A DNA stretch of 64,000 bases, taken from Phlebotomus papatasi. Lineage: Eukaryota; Arthropoda; Insecta; Diptera; Psychodidae. Positions 11,149-22,502 of the stretch are shown here, in pieces (position 1 is the stretch's first letter; each line of letters opens with the position of its first letter). The stretch is from assembly GCF_024763615.1 (NCBI RefSeq), contig NC_077224.1, forward strand, positions 57,298,712 to 57,362,711. Direction: 5' to 3'. The notes under the pieces were generated by a model. The model did not search any database, was not told where the DNA came from, and saw only the letters and a program-made list of their open reading frames with translations. Both the position numbers and the translations under genes were made by a program.

Positions 11149-11592
11149 GTGAAATTTATAGTAAAAGTAAGTAGATTGAATTCTAAGACAGGTAAGTGGT
11201 AACGCATGGTAGAAATTCTAGTTATTTAGAGAGTAGAGTAAAGAGCAAACCATTAGGATAAACCCAAAGAATGTTTAATACAATTATTCGCACAATAGTA
11301 ATTACAAGAATAAACCAGTGATAAACTCAGATAAGCTTATGGAAGCGGAAATTCTTTAGAGGCCACCTTGGAGTGCGTGAAACTCGGGGTGCTTGTAACT
11401 AGAAATACTTGAAAATTCGATTGTGAATTAAATTTTGGGGGTAAAAAATCGTTTCGAGCAAACTGTTCTTAGCAGTCGAAACGAATAAAATTGGCTCGAT
11501 GCGATTCTTTAACCACAAAATTCATCTCCCAGTCGAATTTTCAATTATTCCGAGTTGCAAAGATCCCAAGTTGCACACATTCGAGGTGGCCT

Positions 11593-13095
11593 GTCAGGAA
11601 TCTCAGCTACCATAAGCTTATCTGGGCTCATCTTTGAGCATTTTCTATTTTAAATTGTTTACGTAGAATAGTAGAAAGCCCACAAAAGAAAAAGAAAGTT
11701 CACTAAAATCGGTTAAGAAACGTTAGAAATAGAGTCCGGTAAATTCCGTTATAAGAGCCTGGGTACCGCGGAGTAGAATAGGAACAGCTAACGCCCGACT
11801 AAATGTCTTTGAGGAACAGATACGACTTATTTTGTTAGAAAGGTCTCAAGGGTCTCAATATCAGATATAACATACTAAAATTTCACCGAAATCGGTGAAT
11901 AAACTCAGCAAATCAATTCCGATCAAGGTATTTTCATTTATACCTCAGGGTCCGTGGGAAAACTCTATAGACCCTGAGATCCACATACAACATACTAAAA
12001 TTTAAAATTTCTGAGACATAAGACATCGAATTTTCGAAATTCGATTTTTTGATTATTCGAAGCTTCGATTAAATCGGATGAAGTTGAAACGTCCAGTAGG
12101 GGAATTGAATTCAGTAATTTTCGTGGCATTTTCATGCGTGAGTTCGAAACCTGACATGCCAATCGAGCTTTTTTTGTCATATCATTTGAGTTCGAAAATG
12201 CAATTCACTGATTTTTAATGAAATCCTTTTACTTGGTGATTTTATGAAAATACAGTAGGGTGAAAGGAACGTCTATTGACACTTTAAGAACTCGTGTCAG
12301 CACCTATTGACACCCTACTCTGTACCATTTGGGATATGAAATTTGAACATCTCTATTTATAGTAAGAGGTAGATTACAGAAAAAACGTTATATTACTTAT
12401 ATTTTACTAGATACATTAAATAATTTTCAACATTTTGACAAAAGTGTCAATAGGGGTTCCCTGACGAACAGACGTTCCTCCGACCCTACATCTGGGTTGA
12501 TTTGTTTAACAAAATTCATTGTCATTTGAATTGCCAGAAATCTCAAATATGTGACTTCTGACAATGCCACGTGAGCTGAAATGGCAATGTCACGGCTACA
12601 GAATCGCATTTTCGAAAAAACTCTCCTAAAATTCAAACCCAATTTGTCATATGGCATTGCCAGAGCGTTACAGAATTCCTCTCCAAAAGAGTTGTAACAT
12701 AACTGGAGCTTTCCAAAACACTAAACAGAATTGAATTAGCTCAAATTAGGAAAGTGGGGTTTAAGTTTTTTCTTTAATTATAAAGGTACTAAGCCCACCT
12801 ATAACTTCCTAAAATTTGAAATCTATCCATGCGATAAGAGCTGACTTATCGAGAAAACACAATTTTGAGATCCTTTAAGCTGGTGAAAGGGGTAATGGGG
12901 GGATGGATCGGGTATTACCAATTGATGTCGTTCTCCCGATATTTAACCTTTGCCGAAAACCGCATAGCGATATCTCTCAGAAGCATCTGAACTCCGTAGT
13001 AATGGCCGGACGGCATGAAAAATCGGTTTTCAGCGGATGTCATATTCGTGACGAGCTTGCATTTCATCCCAATCAGCTCAGATTGTAAAGTCAAA
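11593..13095 (-). mobile_element. diverged, rearranged relative of the 1.8-kb element
   Basis: CGATATTTAACCTTTGCCG and the following CGATATCTCT near 12938-12976 match the reverse orientation of copy A around 7190-7215. ACATACTAAAATTTCA boxes occur near 11871 and 11990. The left end (GGAATCTCAGCTACCATAAG) resembles 57862-57890. Orientation is minus relative to copy A. A MITE (12256-12488) interrupts it. Boundaries are approximate. Confidence 0.55.
12256..12488. repeat. foldback MITE, TAGGGT ends
   Basis: The left end TAGGGTGAAAGGAACGTCTA with TTGACACTT is mirrored by AAGTGTCAATAGG and GACGTTCCTCCGACCCTA at the right. It lies inside the older 11593-13095 repeat. Confidence 0.7.
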
Positions 13096-13236
13096 AGTCA
13101 GTCAAAAGAGGTGACAAAGGCGCCATAGTGTTGCGAAATGCTCGAACTCGTTAGATGTTATTTTCTAAATGAAAATTCACATAATTTAAATGAATCTATA
13201 AAATTCTATAAAGGTTCAATTCATAGAAAAGCACAG

Positions 13237-13452
13237 TAGGGGAAACTGGGGCACCATCAAACTCGGGGTAGCACCAAACACTAATTTTTATTTTTAAAGT
13301 ACCTGAACTATGCCTATCATTTCTTCAGTGAACAAGCATCCCTATAGCGCCTATAAATTTCTATAAGTCTTGTCCTTTGAAGTCGAATATCTGATTAAAA
13401 AATCTCAGTGTTTGGTGCTACCCCTTTTTTGGTGGTGACCCAGTTTCCCCTA
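13237..13452. repeat. foldback MITE, TAGGGGAAA ends
   Basis: The left end TAGGGGAAACTGGGGCACCA with GGGGTAGCACCAAACAC is mirrored by GTGTTTGGTGCTACCCC and GACCCAGTTTCCCCTA. It has the same outer nonamer as other family members but a different interior. Confidence 0.8.
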
Positions 13453-16298
13453 TGTCGCATTTTTTTTAGTTACGAAAACATTTTTTTTTTATATTTACCG
13501 GTTCGAAACTGATTTAAATCTAATCAAGGCTTACAACCAATTTGAATAAAATCAGCCTGAATTTCGAATAAAAAATCATTATCGGTTCATAATCGGTTCA
13601 TTAAAGACTCAAAAGCAATTAAGATTAGTTCAGGGATGCCAAAACCTTTTTAAACGAACATACACTTGCTCAAATTGTCTAGAGAACTTTAACTTTTGAC
13701 CTTGAAAAATCTTTATGAGGAGTTACTGAACGATATTTCGTGAACGAAATGTCCGCTTAGGCAACCGCTAAAATATATCCAGAAATTAAGAAAAAAATCA
13801 CACGACACGTTTTCGAGCAATCTAAAAAAACATGGTTTTAGAGGAATGGGGAAAACTGAAGGGCGTAACGGTCCTTGGGTCAACTTAGAGAGTCCCGAAA
13901 AGGTTCCAAGGATTCAATGTCTCTATCTCTCATGGTTCAGCCTGTAGAGCTGTCTACAGTCGTGAATAAACAAAAAACATTGGGTCAAAAACGTAGAAAC
14001 TTTCGATTACCGGAACCTTCTCGTTTTAGAGGTTGCCTACCAGGAAGGTTTCGCGTTTCGAGTCATCAGATTCTGAGTGTTCTAAGATTTTTAAGTGAAC
14101 TACACTCAACAGAGACATTAAAGTAATATAGAGGGTGTAAGGGGAGAAAGATCAAGATCAAGTCCAATCTCCACTTTCGCGGCTTTGTCAGTGAATGTTA
14201 TTCTCATTTAATAAAAAAGCTTAAATTTTCTTCAGATCTTCTGACCCTCGATATGGGCCTTCCTCTGCTAGACTATTAGGATCTCTTTTGAGAATCTTCC
14301 TTCAGCCTTTTGACCGACAAAACGAAGCTAAGAATTCGGCACTCTAAGCTAAACTTATACGGGCTTCAGACCTAGCCATATGGCTTAATTGCTCTAATTT
14401 CTTATAAATCACGATTTTTTGGAAAAATTTAAAATTTAAAAATTTAAATTAAAATTTTCCCCTAATAGTGAATAATTATTATTGATAATTCAAAGTTAGG
14501 CATATAACCCTTGTCGCTACGCTCCCACGAAGCCCACATTAATGATCATGGTTTATAAATCATCTATAATTTTTCAAGCTTTGGTTTGTATTCTGGTATT
14601 CTTGAATCATCACATTCCCAAAAAAAACTACATCACTTTCATTATCATGAAAGTTACAGGTGAGGCTTTTTGACTCACCTGTTTATTTGGAATAAACTTT
14701 CTAGACCATAATTGTTGAGTTTAGAATTTGAAAGATTTGCCTCAATTTTTGCATCATAACAACCTTCTAAGAAGCTCTTGAACCTCTTGAACGAATCGAG
14801 AAAACTACTGAAATATCCATAAAATATGCTTCCAGCTGTTTGATATAGGCCACAAGTGGCAAGAAAATATCATTTAATCTCAGCCCAATCCAGCTACTAT
14901 CTCAATATGTTCTCGAGTGGTATTTTAGTTAGGACGCTTAAAGCTACTCTAAAAGCTTTCACCAGTCGCCTCCACTGCCGACTCTGGCAATTGCAGAAGT
15001 ATTTGTGTGAGATGAACAACTGTTGCTGGCGCGCGAAACCAGCTCAATCTCCCAAGAGAATTCCCTAATGCGTAGAAAAGAGGTAAATAGATCTTCCTGT
15101 CGCATTCTCACTTTCTAGAACATCTTTTTATTGTTACTTGTGGATTCAGTATGCGCAACTTTTTTCTCTCATGCCAAATCATAAATTTTCTCAGCGTCTC
15201 TCATGCTCTCACCTGCTCATCTCGAGGGGCTGACCATTAAGCACTGACTAGGACTAGGTAGTCTTCTGATCTTAGTTCTGCTTCAATTCACACATTCAAA
15301 TATTTTTACTCTAAGTTTTAAGAATTCATTTACTAATTTGATCTCTCGATATTTACATCTTTCACCCTTTTTGATATATCTTTGCGATGTTGATGATATC
15401 TAAATCATCCGTTCTTCTGGCTGTGAGTTGATATAGAGGTCGAGCAGTTAGAGATAGCTACTTATGGTATTAACGCTCCGTAACCTTTATGATAAAATTT
15501 GGAAAGGTGGACATATAAGAAATAGCTCAAGTTTATATATGTGTTTGTGTTCTGACCGCCATCTATCATAGTCTGACTCTTAGTGTGTCCTTCTTTAGAA
15601 AATTACATTGATATGAGCTTCCTTGTGAACTTCATTTTTTTCTGATTACTTTCCCTGGAAAACCATACATATAAATGAGATAACTTGCAAGCGTGTCGTA
15701 AAATATCTTTCCATTTTATATGTTGTAATATGTATAGATGGATATTTCATTCAAATACGACAATGCCCTTGAACTACTTCTGATAACGAATTTACAAGGT
15801 CGAAGGGAAAAAGGACCATGAAAAGCGTATAGGGGAAGATTTTGCACCTTCGTAATGTTGTAGCTTCGTAAAAGATGATTTTTTTCCAAGTTATTAAATG
15901 AATTTTATCCATGGACACATAATCTAAAAGGTAGTCCTAAATCTCACTTTTCCTGACAAACTTGGAAGCCTAGGCCCTTTTTCCCGGGTCCAAAAGGCAA
16001 AAATAAAAAATGGGCCTAAAATCGTAATTCTGATGTGTAATATTTTATGCATTTTTGCACACTGCAAGTATCTTTTCGAAAAAGCAACTATTCCTAGTTA
16101 TAGAGGGTTTATTTGGGTTAATATTTACCGTGATAATCTTTTGCTTGAAAGGGGTCATTTTTGTGGGTGGAGGTAAATCCATAAAAATTACCACCCTTGC
16201 AGCTCAGAAAAATTGAATTTTGCAGCTTCGTAAAAACATCTGTCAAAATTACTGACCACCGAATTTGAGAATTCCTTACTGTTTTGGGTCACACTGTA

Positions 16299-16685
16299 TA
16301 TCGTCGGTTCCGAAGAAGACTATTGTAAGTCTACTTACAATAGTATAAAAAGATGGTATCATTGGATGCAGAAACCTTAGATCTATATCCCCACAAAATT
16401 TTATATTGATTAAGATATTCCTGCAAAAGTTGCAAGAAAAAAACTTAAAATCAGCGTGCCCAATTATTGAGTTTTTTGCCCACAATTTTGCTATAATTAA
16501 TTTAAAAGTAGTGTTAACTAGAAGATATTCAATGCGTAAGTATGATAAAATAGTTTCAAAAGCTGAAAGTATACTAATTGCAGTGAAATTAATGAAAATA
16601 AATTTTAGCTGTCAAACTTCAAACCTCTTTCCTGTAAAGTTTACATTTTGGACTTACAATATAGTCTTCTTCGGAACCGACGATA
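16299..16685. repeat. 387-bp MITE with about 35-bp terminal inverted repeats
   Basis: ATATCGTCGGTTCCGAAGAA and GACTATTGTAAGTC at the left recur reversed at 16650-16685 (TCTTCTTCGGAACCGACGAT). A second small palindrome (ACTATTGTAAGTCTACTTAC) abuts the left arm. Confidence 0.8.
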
Positions 16686-17957
16686 TGCCGCTCGGGATAT
16701 TTGACTCATCAGAGATTCCACTGATTAAATTCACAAGAAAATTTTGGGATATTAAACAATTTTCACTAAAATCTCGAAGGAAAACACGCACTTTCCCATC
16801 AAAATGAGACTTCTTCAGATGTTTTTATTTCACTTCTGTCAAATTAAACATTAAGCCCGAATCTGCTTATGGTAGGTATGATTCTTTCATTGCCCATGCG
16901 GTGCGTTTTGATAATTTTTCATCCAATTTGCTTTGTTTTCAAGCGGAATTTTTCACATTTTACTTTAAATTAATCACTGGTAATTCTAAGAATCACTGAT
17001 GTTCTTTAAGACAGATTCGAGACGTTAGAGAAAAAACAAGGATTACAATAGGTTTGATTACTACTATCTGATTTGTGCAGTGATGAAACTAGACTGCTTA
17101 TGGTAGATATGATTCTTCAATTGCCACTTCGATGTATTTCGAGTATTTCTCATTCAATTTTCCTTGTTTTAAAGTGGAACTTCCAACATTTCATTTTAAA
17201 TTGGTGGCTGGTCATTTTTGAAATCAGTTACGTCCGAAGTATGTTCTGTAAGACCCATTGGAGGTGTTAGAGAAAATCCGAGGATTACAATATATGTGAT
17301 TATGAGAGAATTATACCTAACCAAGCTCTTAACTGACTGTCAGAATGCAGGGAAAAAATGGTTTTCCGAGTGTCTAAAAACATGTGTTAGAAAAATAGCT
17401 TAAAATTGATTTTTAATGCGTGATACCTCCTACAAATAGTGAAAACAAGTAGATGAAAGTTTCATCCAAGTAGTGATGCCCAAATTTTTGAGTCCGGAAT
17501 TTCGGGGAAAATGAGGCCTACAGAGGTGGGAAAAAGTGGTACGAAGCTGAGTTAACCAGGGCACCTTCGTAAAAAATGCCGCTACATTTTCATTTTCCTG
17601 TAGAGGAAAATCCAAGGACTTCCAGGAGTTTTGTGAGGCAGAATTATAAACGCAATAAGTAAGAGATTTTTTTGATATAGTGATATAATTGATTCGGTGT
17701 GTGTGGTATTCAGTAAAAAATCTTAAATCTTGGACTCCTTTTTTAATACGAACCTTCAAAACCTTGCCCTATCTTAACTAATTGGAACAATTCTGATTTC
17801 TTTAGAAAGGCCTTCTGATCTCTAACAAGTCTGAATCGATTCCGACCGGTTATGAATCAGTTAATTAGGTTTTATCCGAAATTTATTTTATTATACAATA
17901 CATTCTTGATTCATCTTAAGAACATATTACTTCTCCACCCTTTTGGTTCTAACAATA

Positions 17958-18078
17958 TTTTCTCTCTCTCTCGGTCTCTCATGAGCGGGAGTTGGATGTG
18001 GAGCCGGCCGGCTTTTGCTTGAGTATTGTTCAATGTTGGCGTGTGCGTTCAGTTTCTTCGCGGTCGCGTCTCACGTGG
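17958..18078 (+). promoter_or_regulatory. candidate ACOX3 promoter (CT tract, initiator, E-box)
   Basis: Just upstream of the non-coding exon lie a CT tract (17961-17970, GAGA-factor type) and an initiator-like TCAGTT (18049-18054). A palindromic E-box CACGTG (18072-18077) falls within 30 bp of that start. GGTAG at 18078-18082 sits where a downstream promoter element would be and matches four of five consensus positions. Local GC rises sharply. The start site is inferred. Confidence 0.4.
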
Positions 18079-18413
18079 GTAGTGTTAAGCTCCGTCTCCT
18101 GGCCATTCTGAGTGAGTGAGGGAGAAGCACTCTGGGCACACATTTGAGCATCGCGTGTATTTATAGTGGATCCGCCGGTGATTTCATCCCTTGCAATGTG
18201 ATTAGTGACTGATAAAATCCTCCGGAGACATAATTTGGGCCCTCAAGTAGAGAAAAAAAAATCGACCAGTAAAGGCAACTTTGCGTAACCATAGCACTCC
18301 GTCAAGGACATTTCCATCAACTTCCTCTCATCACAATTCCTGGTTAGCGTCTATTAGTCACCCGTGTGTTCACAGTCTTTTTCACCAGTGAGCCTACAGA
18401 ATTCAGAAACGCG
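18051..18413 (+). other. candidate non-coding first exon (5' UTR) of ACOX3
   Basis: The stretch is GC-richer than its surroundings, follows the promoter-like block and ends with GCG followed by a strong donor GTGAGT at 18414. No long open frame is present. It would splice to the acceptor TTTCTAG ending at 22176, 23 bp before the ACOX3 start codon. Transcription is inferred. Confidence 0.45.
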
Positions 18414-18672
18414 GTGAGTCTTTTGCAATTTTGGTTGTACACAATTGGCGCTCTCCGGATGGAATATTTTTCGCCCATGCTCAGAGATGGGCTAATGACT
18501 TTGACCAGAAATGTTCTCGCTTATGCTTGCGCGTAAACAATTCAAATGAAACGTGTTGTTTATTCTCTTGGCAATCAATACAATGATATTTTCAGCAACA
18601 CTAAAATATATTGTCTACGAAGATTTAAAAAATGTCAGCCATATTGAAAAGAACGTTTTCTATTATGGCCTC

Positions 18673-19926
18673 TAGGGAAAAGGCTCATAATTTTGGACAG
18701 TTTCTAAATTTGGACACTTTGAGGATAAAATTGGACACTAAAAATAAATTGATTAAAATTATGGATTTTTATTCCAATATTTGATGAATAATGAATTATA
18801 TCTAAATATTTGTTCTTTTTGGAATATTTTAACACTAAAACGTTAAATTTTGAATATGATTTAAGTGAAAATTTCATTTGTTGAAAATTCAGTGTTAGCA
18901 ATTGCTAACGAGAAATATGACAGAACTTCGTGTAGCTGTGGTGAGGTACTACAATATTTCCTCGCTGTTTTCAGCGGTATTATTAAATATTCATTGATTA
19001 TTGTGTTGATTCACATTAATAGTGATTATTTGTACATTTGACCTGAAGTGATATTTGCCTTGTGAATTACGTTTTTCGCGTGAAAAATGGAAAATTTTCT
19101 AAGAGATTCACCAGTCAGTGAGGTGATACTCTTTATTTTGGAGAGGCGTTTTTCTCTCGAAATATCGAGAAGTTTTAGCTTTTGTGATAGGTTGTATGGA
19201 TGCCTGGAGAAATAAAGGAGCATCATCTCTACGAAAGAGATGTAGTGAAAAAAAACCTTAAAAGGTTCCCGGAAAGGCCAGGGAATAAGCGAATACGCGA
19301 GTACTTGGATTTCCGAAGTCAACTCACTTTAACTCTTTCCGGACCGTTTTTTAATTAAAAATATCTAAGCTCAGGAATTAGTTGAGGTCCTACAAAAAAT
19401 ATCTTACATTTAAACATCCTTATAGTTTGTAATCATCCACAAGATTCGGATTTTTATCCGTTCTGAATAATTAAAAAAAACATTGTTTATCACAAAATAT
19501 TCATATGCTGCTTTGGGTACTCAGAGTCCCAAAAGAGACGAAAGAGTTAATGAATGATATAGCACATTTCTGGGCTTTTTGTGACATTCTACGGTTCCCT
19601 TATATGAACAGGAAGAGGACTTGGTAAGATAGGTTTTTGAAATAGAGAACAATTAGCATCCCATTGAGGAGAATTAGCTGTCGAAATATACAACTAAGTT
19701 GTCCAAAATAAGAGTCAAATTTACCTCTACATATCAATTCATTTTTAAACGTATTAAAACTAATTTTAGTAAAAAAAAAAGACGATAAATAGCGTGCCAA
19801 GTTTCTAAACAACCCTTCTGAAAAAAGAGTAACAAAAAAGTCAATTAGTATTGAAAATATCGCACTTCAAACTTGGAACATCGATGCTCATAAGCAGACT
19901 GGACAAAATTATGAGCCTTTACCCTA
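18673..19926. repeat. 1.25-kb non-autonomous element, TAGGGAAAAGGCTC ends
   Basis: TAGGGAAAAGGCTCATAATT followed by TTGGACAG at the left is mirrored at 19899-19926 (CTGGACAAAATTATGAGCC, then TTTACCCTA). No coding capacity is seen. A TTAA-flanked MITE at 19329-19550 is nested within it. Confidence 0.65.
19329..19550. mobile_element. TTAA-flanked piggyBac-like MITE, family 1, copy 1
   Basis: It is bounded by TTAA on both sides, with ends CTCTTTCCGGACC and GAGACGAAAGAG. The same family lies at 28843-29091 in the opposite orientation (shared GGGACTCTGAGTACCCAAA and AGGTCCTACAAAAAATATC, read on opposite strands). TTAA targets are the signature of piggyBac elements; the family assignment is inferred. 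Confidence 0.75.
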
Positions 19927-20638
19927 TACACTAGAAGCAAATTCTTTAAAAATGCCTTTTTAAAGAAAATTTCCTCCATCCTTGTAAGGCAGAAATGTCC
20001 GATTTTTTTTAAAAAATGCAATTTTTGACAAAAAATAGTAGACACAGAAGTACTACTAGTAGACACAAAATTGTTCGTAAATAGGGAATTTCTACTGGAG
20101 ACTTACGAAATACTCGTAAATCGTGAAAAGGAAATTTCTTCGTTTAAAAAGGCAATTAGTACCGTATTTTGAAAAACTTCCAGAAAAACATTTCTGCAAT
20201 GGTTTAGAATTATTTGAGAAAAACGGGTCAAGTACTTTTAAGTAATAGAAGATTCTTTAGTAGAAAATAATTAGTATTTATATCCTTTTAAGTTTCTTTC
20301 ATGTATTTATATATTTTTTTAGCCAAACTGTAAGACAAACGAGAAATGTTATTTATCTGAAACGAAAGAACTATTTAACTTACTATTAGTGCTGATGAAG
20401 TGAAAGACTGTGGATTCTTCATTTAATATCGCTATTCAATTTATTTTGCAAAAGTTTATCCCATTTTACAAATTTCGATTATACAAACTTTCATTTAAAG
20501 GAAATTATGATATTAAACTCTTACTTATTAATATAAAAATTAATGAATACAAAAATAAGTTGCTGTAGCCTAAAACTAGGAAATATTAGAAACAGTTTTT
20601 GAAGTTAGACTTTAAAAACTTCAAAAACTTCAAAGACT

Positions 20639-20849
20639 ACCTTATTTCATACTCGTTGGCACTAGATGAAAATAATATAATAAAATTGAAGAAATAAAAC
20701 GAAAATTCGATAAACGGTGAGCAAAAAAAAACTGTAAGAGAAATTAATCGTACAGTTTTTTTTTGCTCACCGTTTATTGAATTTTCGTTTTATTTCTTCA
20801 ATTTTCTTATATTATTTTCACCTAGTGCCACCGAACATGAGATAAGGTA
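20639..20849. repeat. near-perfect hairpin, arms about 97 bp, loop about 14 nt
   Basis: Left arm 20639-20735 (from ACCTTATTTCATACTCG to AAAAAAAACTGTA) is mirrored by 20750-20849, which ends GAGATAAGGTA. The arms differ at only a handful of positions. It lies in ACOX3 intron 1, so a transcript would fold into a long stem. Confidence 0.85.
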
Positions 20850-22199
20850 ATACCGCAATCAAGAATTGGTGTAAGAATTTCAATGAAAATGCGTAAATTA
20901 ACGAAATACGGTGAGCGCTGTCAATGTGATTCTGCCTTTACTCCTAAGCTATATCTAGCGATCTTCTGAGTGATTTACAAATCAGTTCAAATCGGTTTGT
21001 GTACCGTTAAATGATAAACAATGCGAAAATACTTTTGATGTACTTTTTTCGTGTTACGATAATAAAATGACGGTCGTAGACAATTCGTGTAAAAAATCGC
21101 GTCATGTTTCATTCACTATTGGAGATCATGTATCTTGTGTGAGACCAACTACACAAAATACTTCTATACAAATATTTACATGAGTGCGTAAGAATTGTGT
21201 AAATTCGCTCAAGAGAGGCATAATGTGATTTGCGATGAAATGAAACGTCTTGGCAAAATGTGGAGCAATTTTCCGCAAAAGCAAGAATTTTATCATGAGA
21301 ATCTATTGGAACTTACAATATCGCTGGCCTGATGTGTTGGCATTTTCTGCTGTTTCGTTTTTTGCTACTCTCTCTTCATCTGGAATCGTCACATGGCTGT
21401 GATATCATATAAACTATTGTGCTAATAAAAATTCCGTCTGGTGGGCGAAATAATAGAATTGCACGCTGCTTAATTCAATTTATCGCGAGGCGGAAAGAAT
21501 GTGAAGAGAGCGTTCTGGAAGAGTCTCAGTGCGTGGATTATTTAATTTTATTTCAGCAGAAACTGTAGTTTTATCAATGGACTGTGTCATTCAACCACTG
21601 TCTCGACCAATTGACTACCAATTGCAAGTGTAAAGAACTTTTTTTTTCATTCACACTTTTGAGGCTTCTTGAAGATTTGCACAACTTGTCTATTGGTTGA
21701 ATGTCCTCTGCTTAAATTACATTTTCGTGGTTTCCGTTTCAGAAGTTAATTTTAAGACTATATTGAGAATTTTTTTTACTGAATATTTTTATTTAATTAC
21801 ACATTAAAGTCAGTTTTATTACTTAGTATATTTATTACAGTATTTAGTTACGGATTTTTATCATTTGCAATGTGGGTTATTTGTTATGCAAAAACTGGAA
21901 AAATTGTGTGATAAATATTTATGGGGAAAACCTCACAATTGTACCTTTTTTATCACTATTTAACGACAAAAATATAATGATACTACAATATATTATAGAT
22001 TTGAGTTTTATTTTAAATTCTTATAGTAGAATTTTTGCATTTTTCTTAAAGATAAATCGTTTTTTATGTTAAGCATAAATTAAAACTATTTCAAAGTCAT
22101 GAGCCTCTGAAATAATGATTATATATCGGAGTATTGTAATACAAAATTAATTTTTAAATAATTAATAAATTTCTAGATAATTTTGGCAATTTTCTCAAA

Positions 22200-22502
22200 A
22201 TGTCTGAGTCTCATACACGGGAATTGAGCTTCATTCCGGACTGGCCACCGGGTCCTCTGGATTCTCATCGGAAACAGAGCGCGTTTGACTGGAAGCAGCT
22301 CAAGTTGGTCCTGGAGGACATTAATTCACTCCGACTGAAGTACAAGGTGTGGAAGTTGCTCGAATCAGAACCGCTATTTGCTAAGAGTAAGACAACTCCG
22401 AGTGTAGATGAACAGAAAAAGATTGCTGCGCAGCAGATGATGCTCATCGCTAAACTGGACATTGTCCCTCCGGAAGTTTATGCCATGGGATACTTACCCA
22501 GG
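22200..22502 (+). CDS. ACOX3: ACOX3 coding exon 1
   Basis: ATG at 22200 follows CAAA and lies 23 bp after the acceptor at 22176. The 101 codons start MSESHTRELSFIPDWPPGPL, like other ACOX3 N-termini (a D-P-GPLD block). The donor is CCCAGG followed by GTAAGT at 22503, phase 0. Confidence 0.9.

Larger units (their letters stand above)
9978..17950. other. intergenic, paxillin to ACOX3; repeat-rich, no gene seen
   Basis: After the paxillin 3' UTR the stretch holds foldback MITEs at 10929-11148, 12256-12488, 13237-13452 and 16299-16685. It also holds a diverged relative of the 1.8-kb element (about 11593-13095) and ACCGGTTCG/CGGTTCATAATCGG repeat debris (13490-13860, 17790-17870). Fragments with CACCTTCGTAA and GCTTCGTAAAA occur near 15830-15880, 16220 and 17540. 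The open frames here are short, in repeats or of skewed composition, and none looks coding. Confidence 0.6.
18414..22176 (+). other. ACOX3 intron 1 (inferred), repeat-bearing
   Basis: It contains a 1.25-kb element (18673-19926) with a TTAA-flanked MITE inside it (19329-19550), and an almost perfect hairpin at 20639-20849. A reversed fragment of the repeat near 3590 lies around 20985-21050. No coding exon is evident. Confidence 0.5.

Noticed and set aside
16406..16807. 133-codon open frame
   Set aside because: It lies largely inside the MITE at 16299-16685 and crosses its right inverted repeat; composition is low-complexity.
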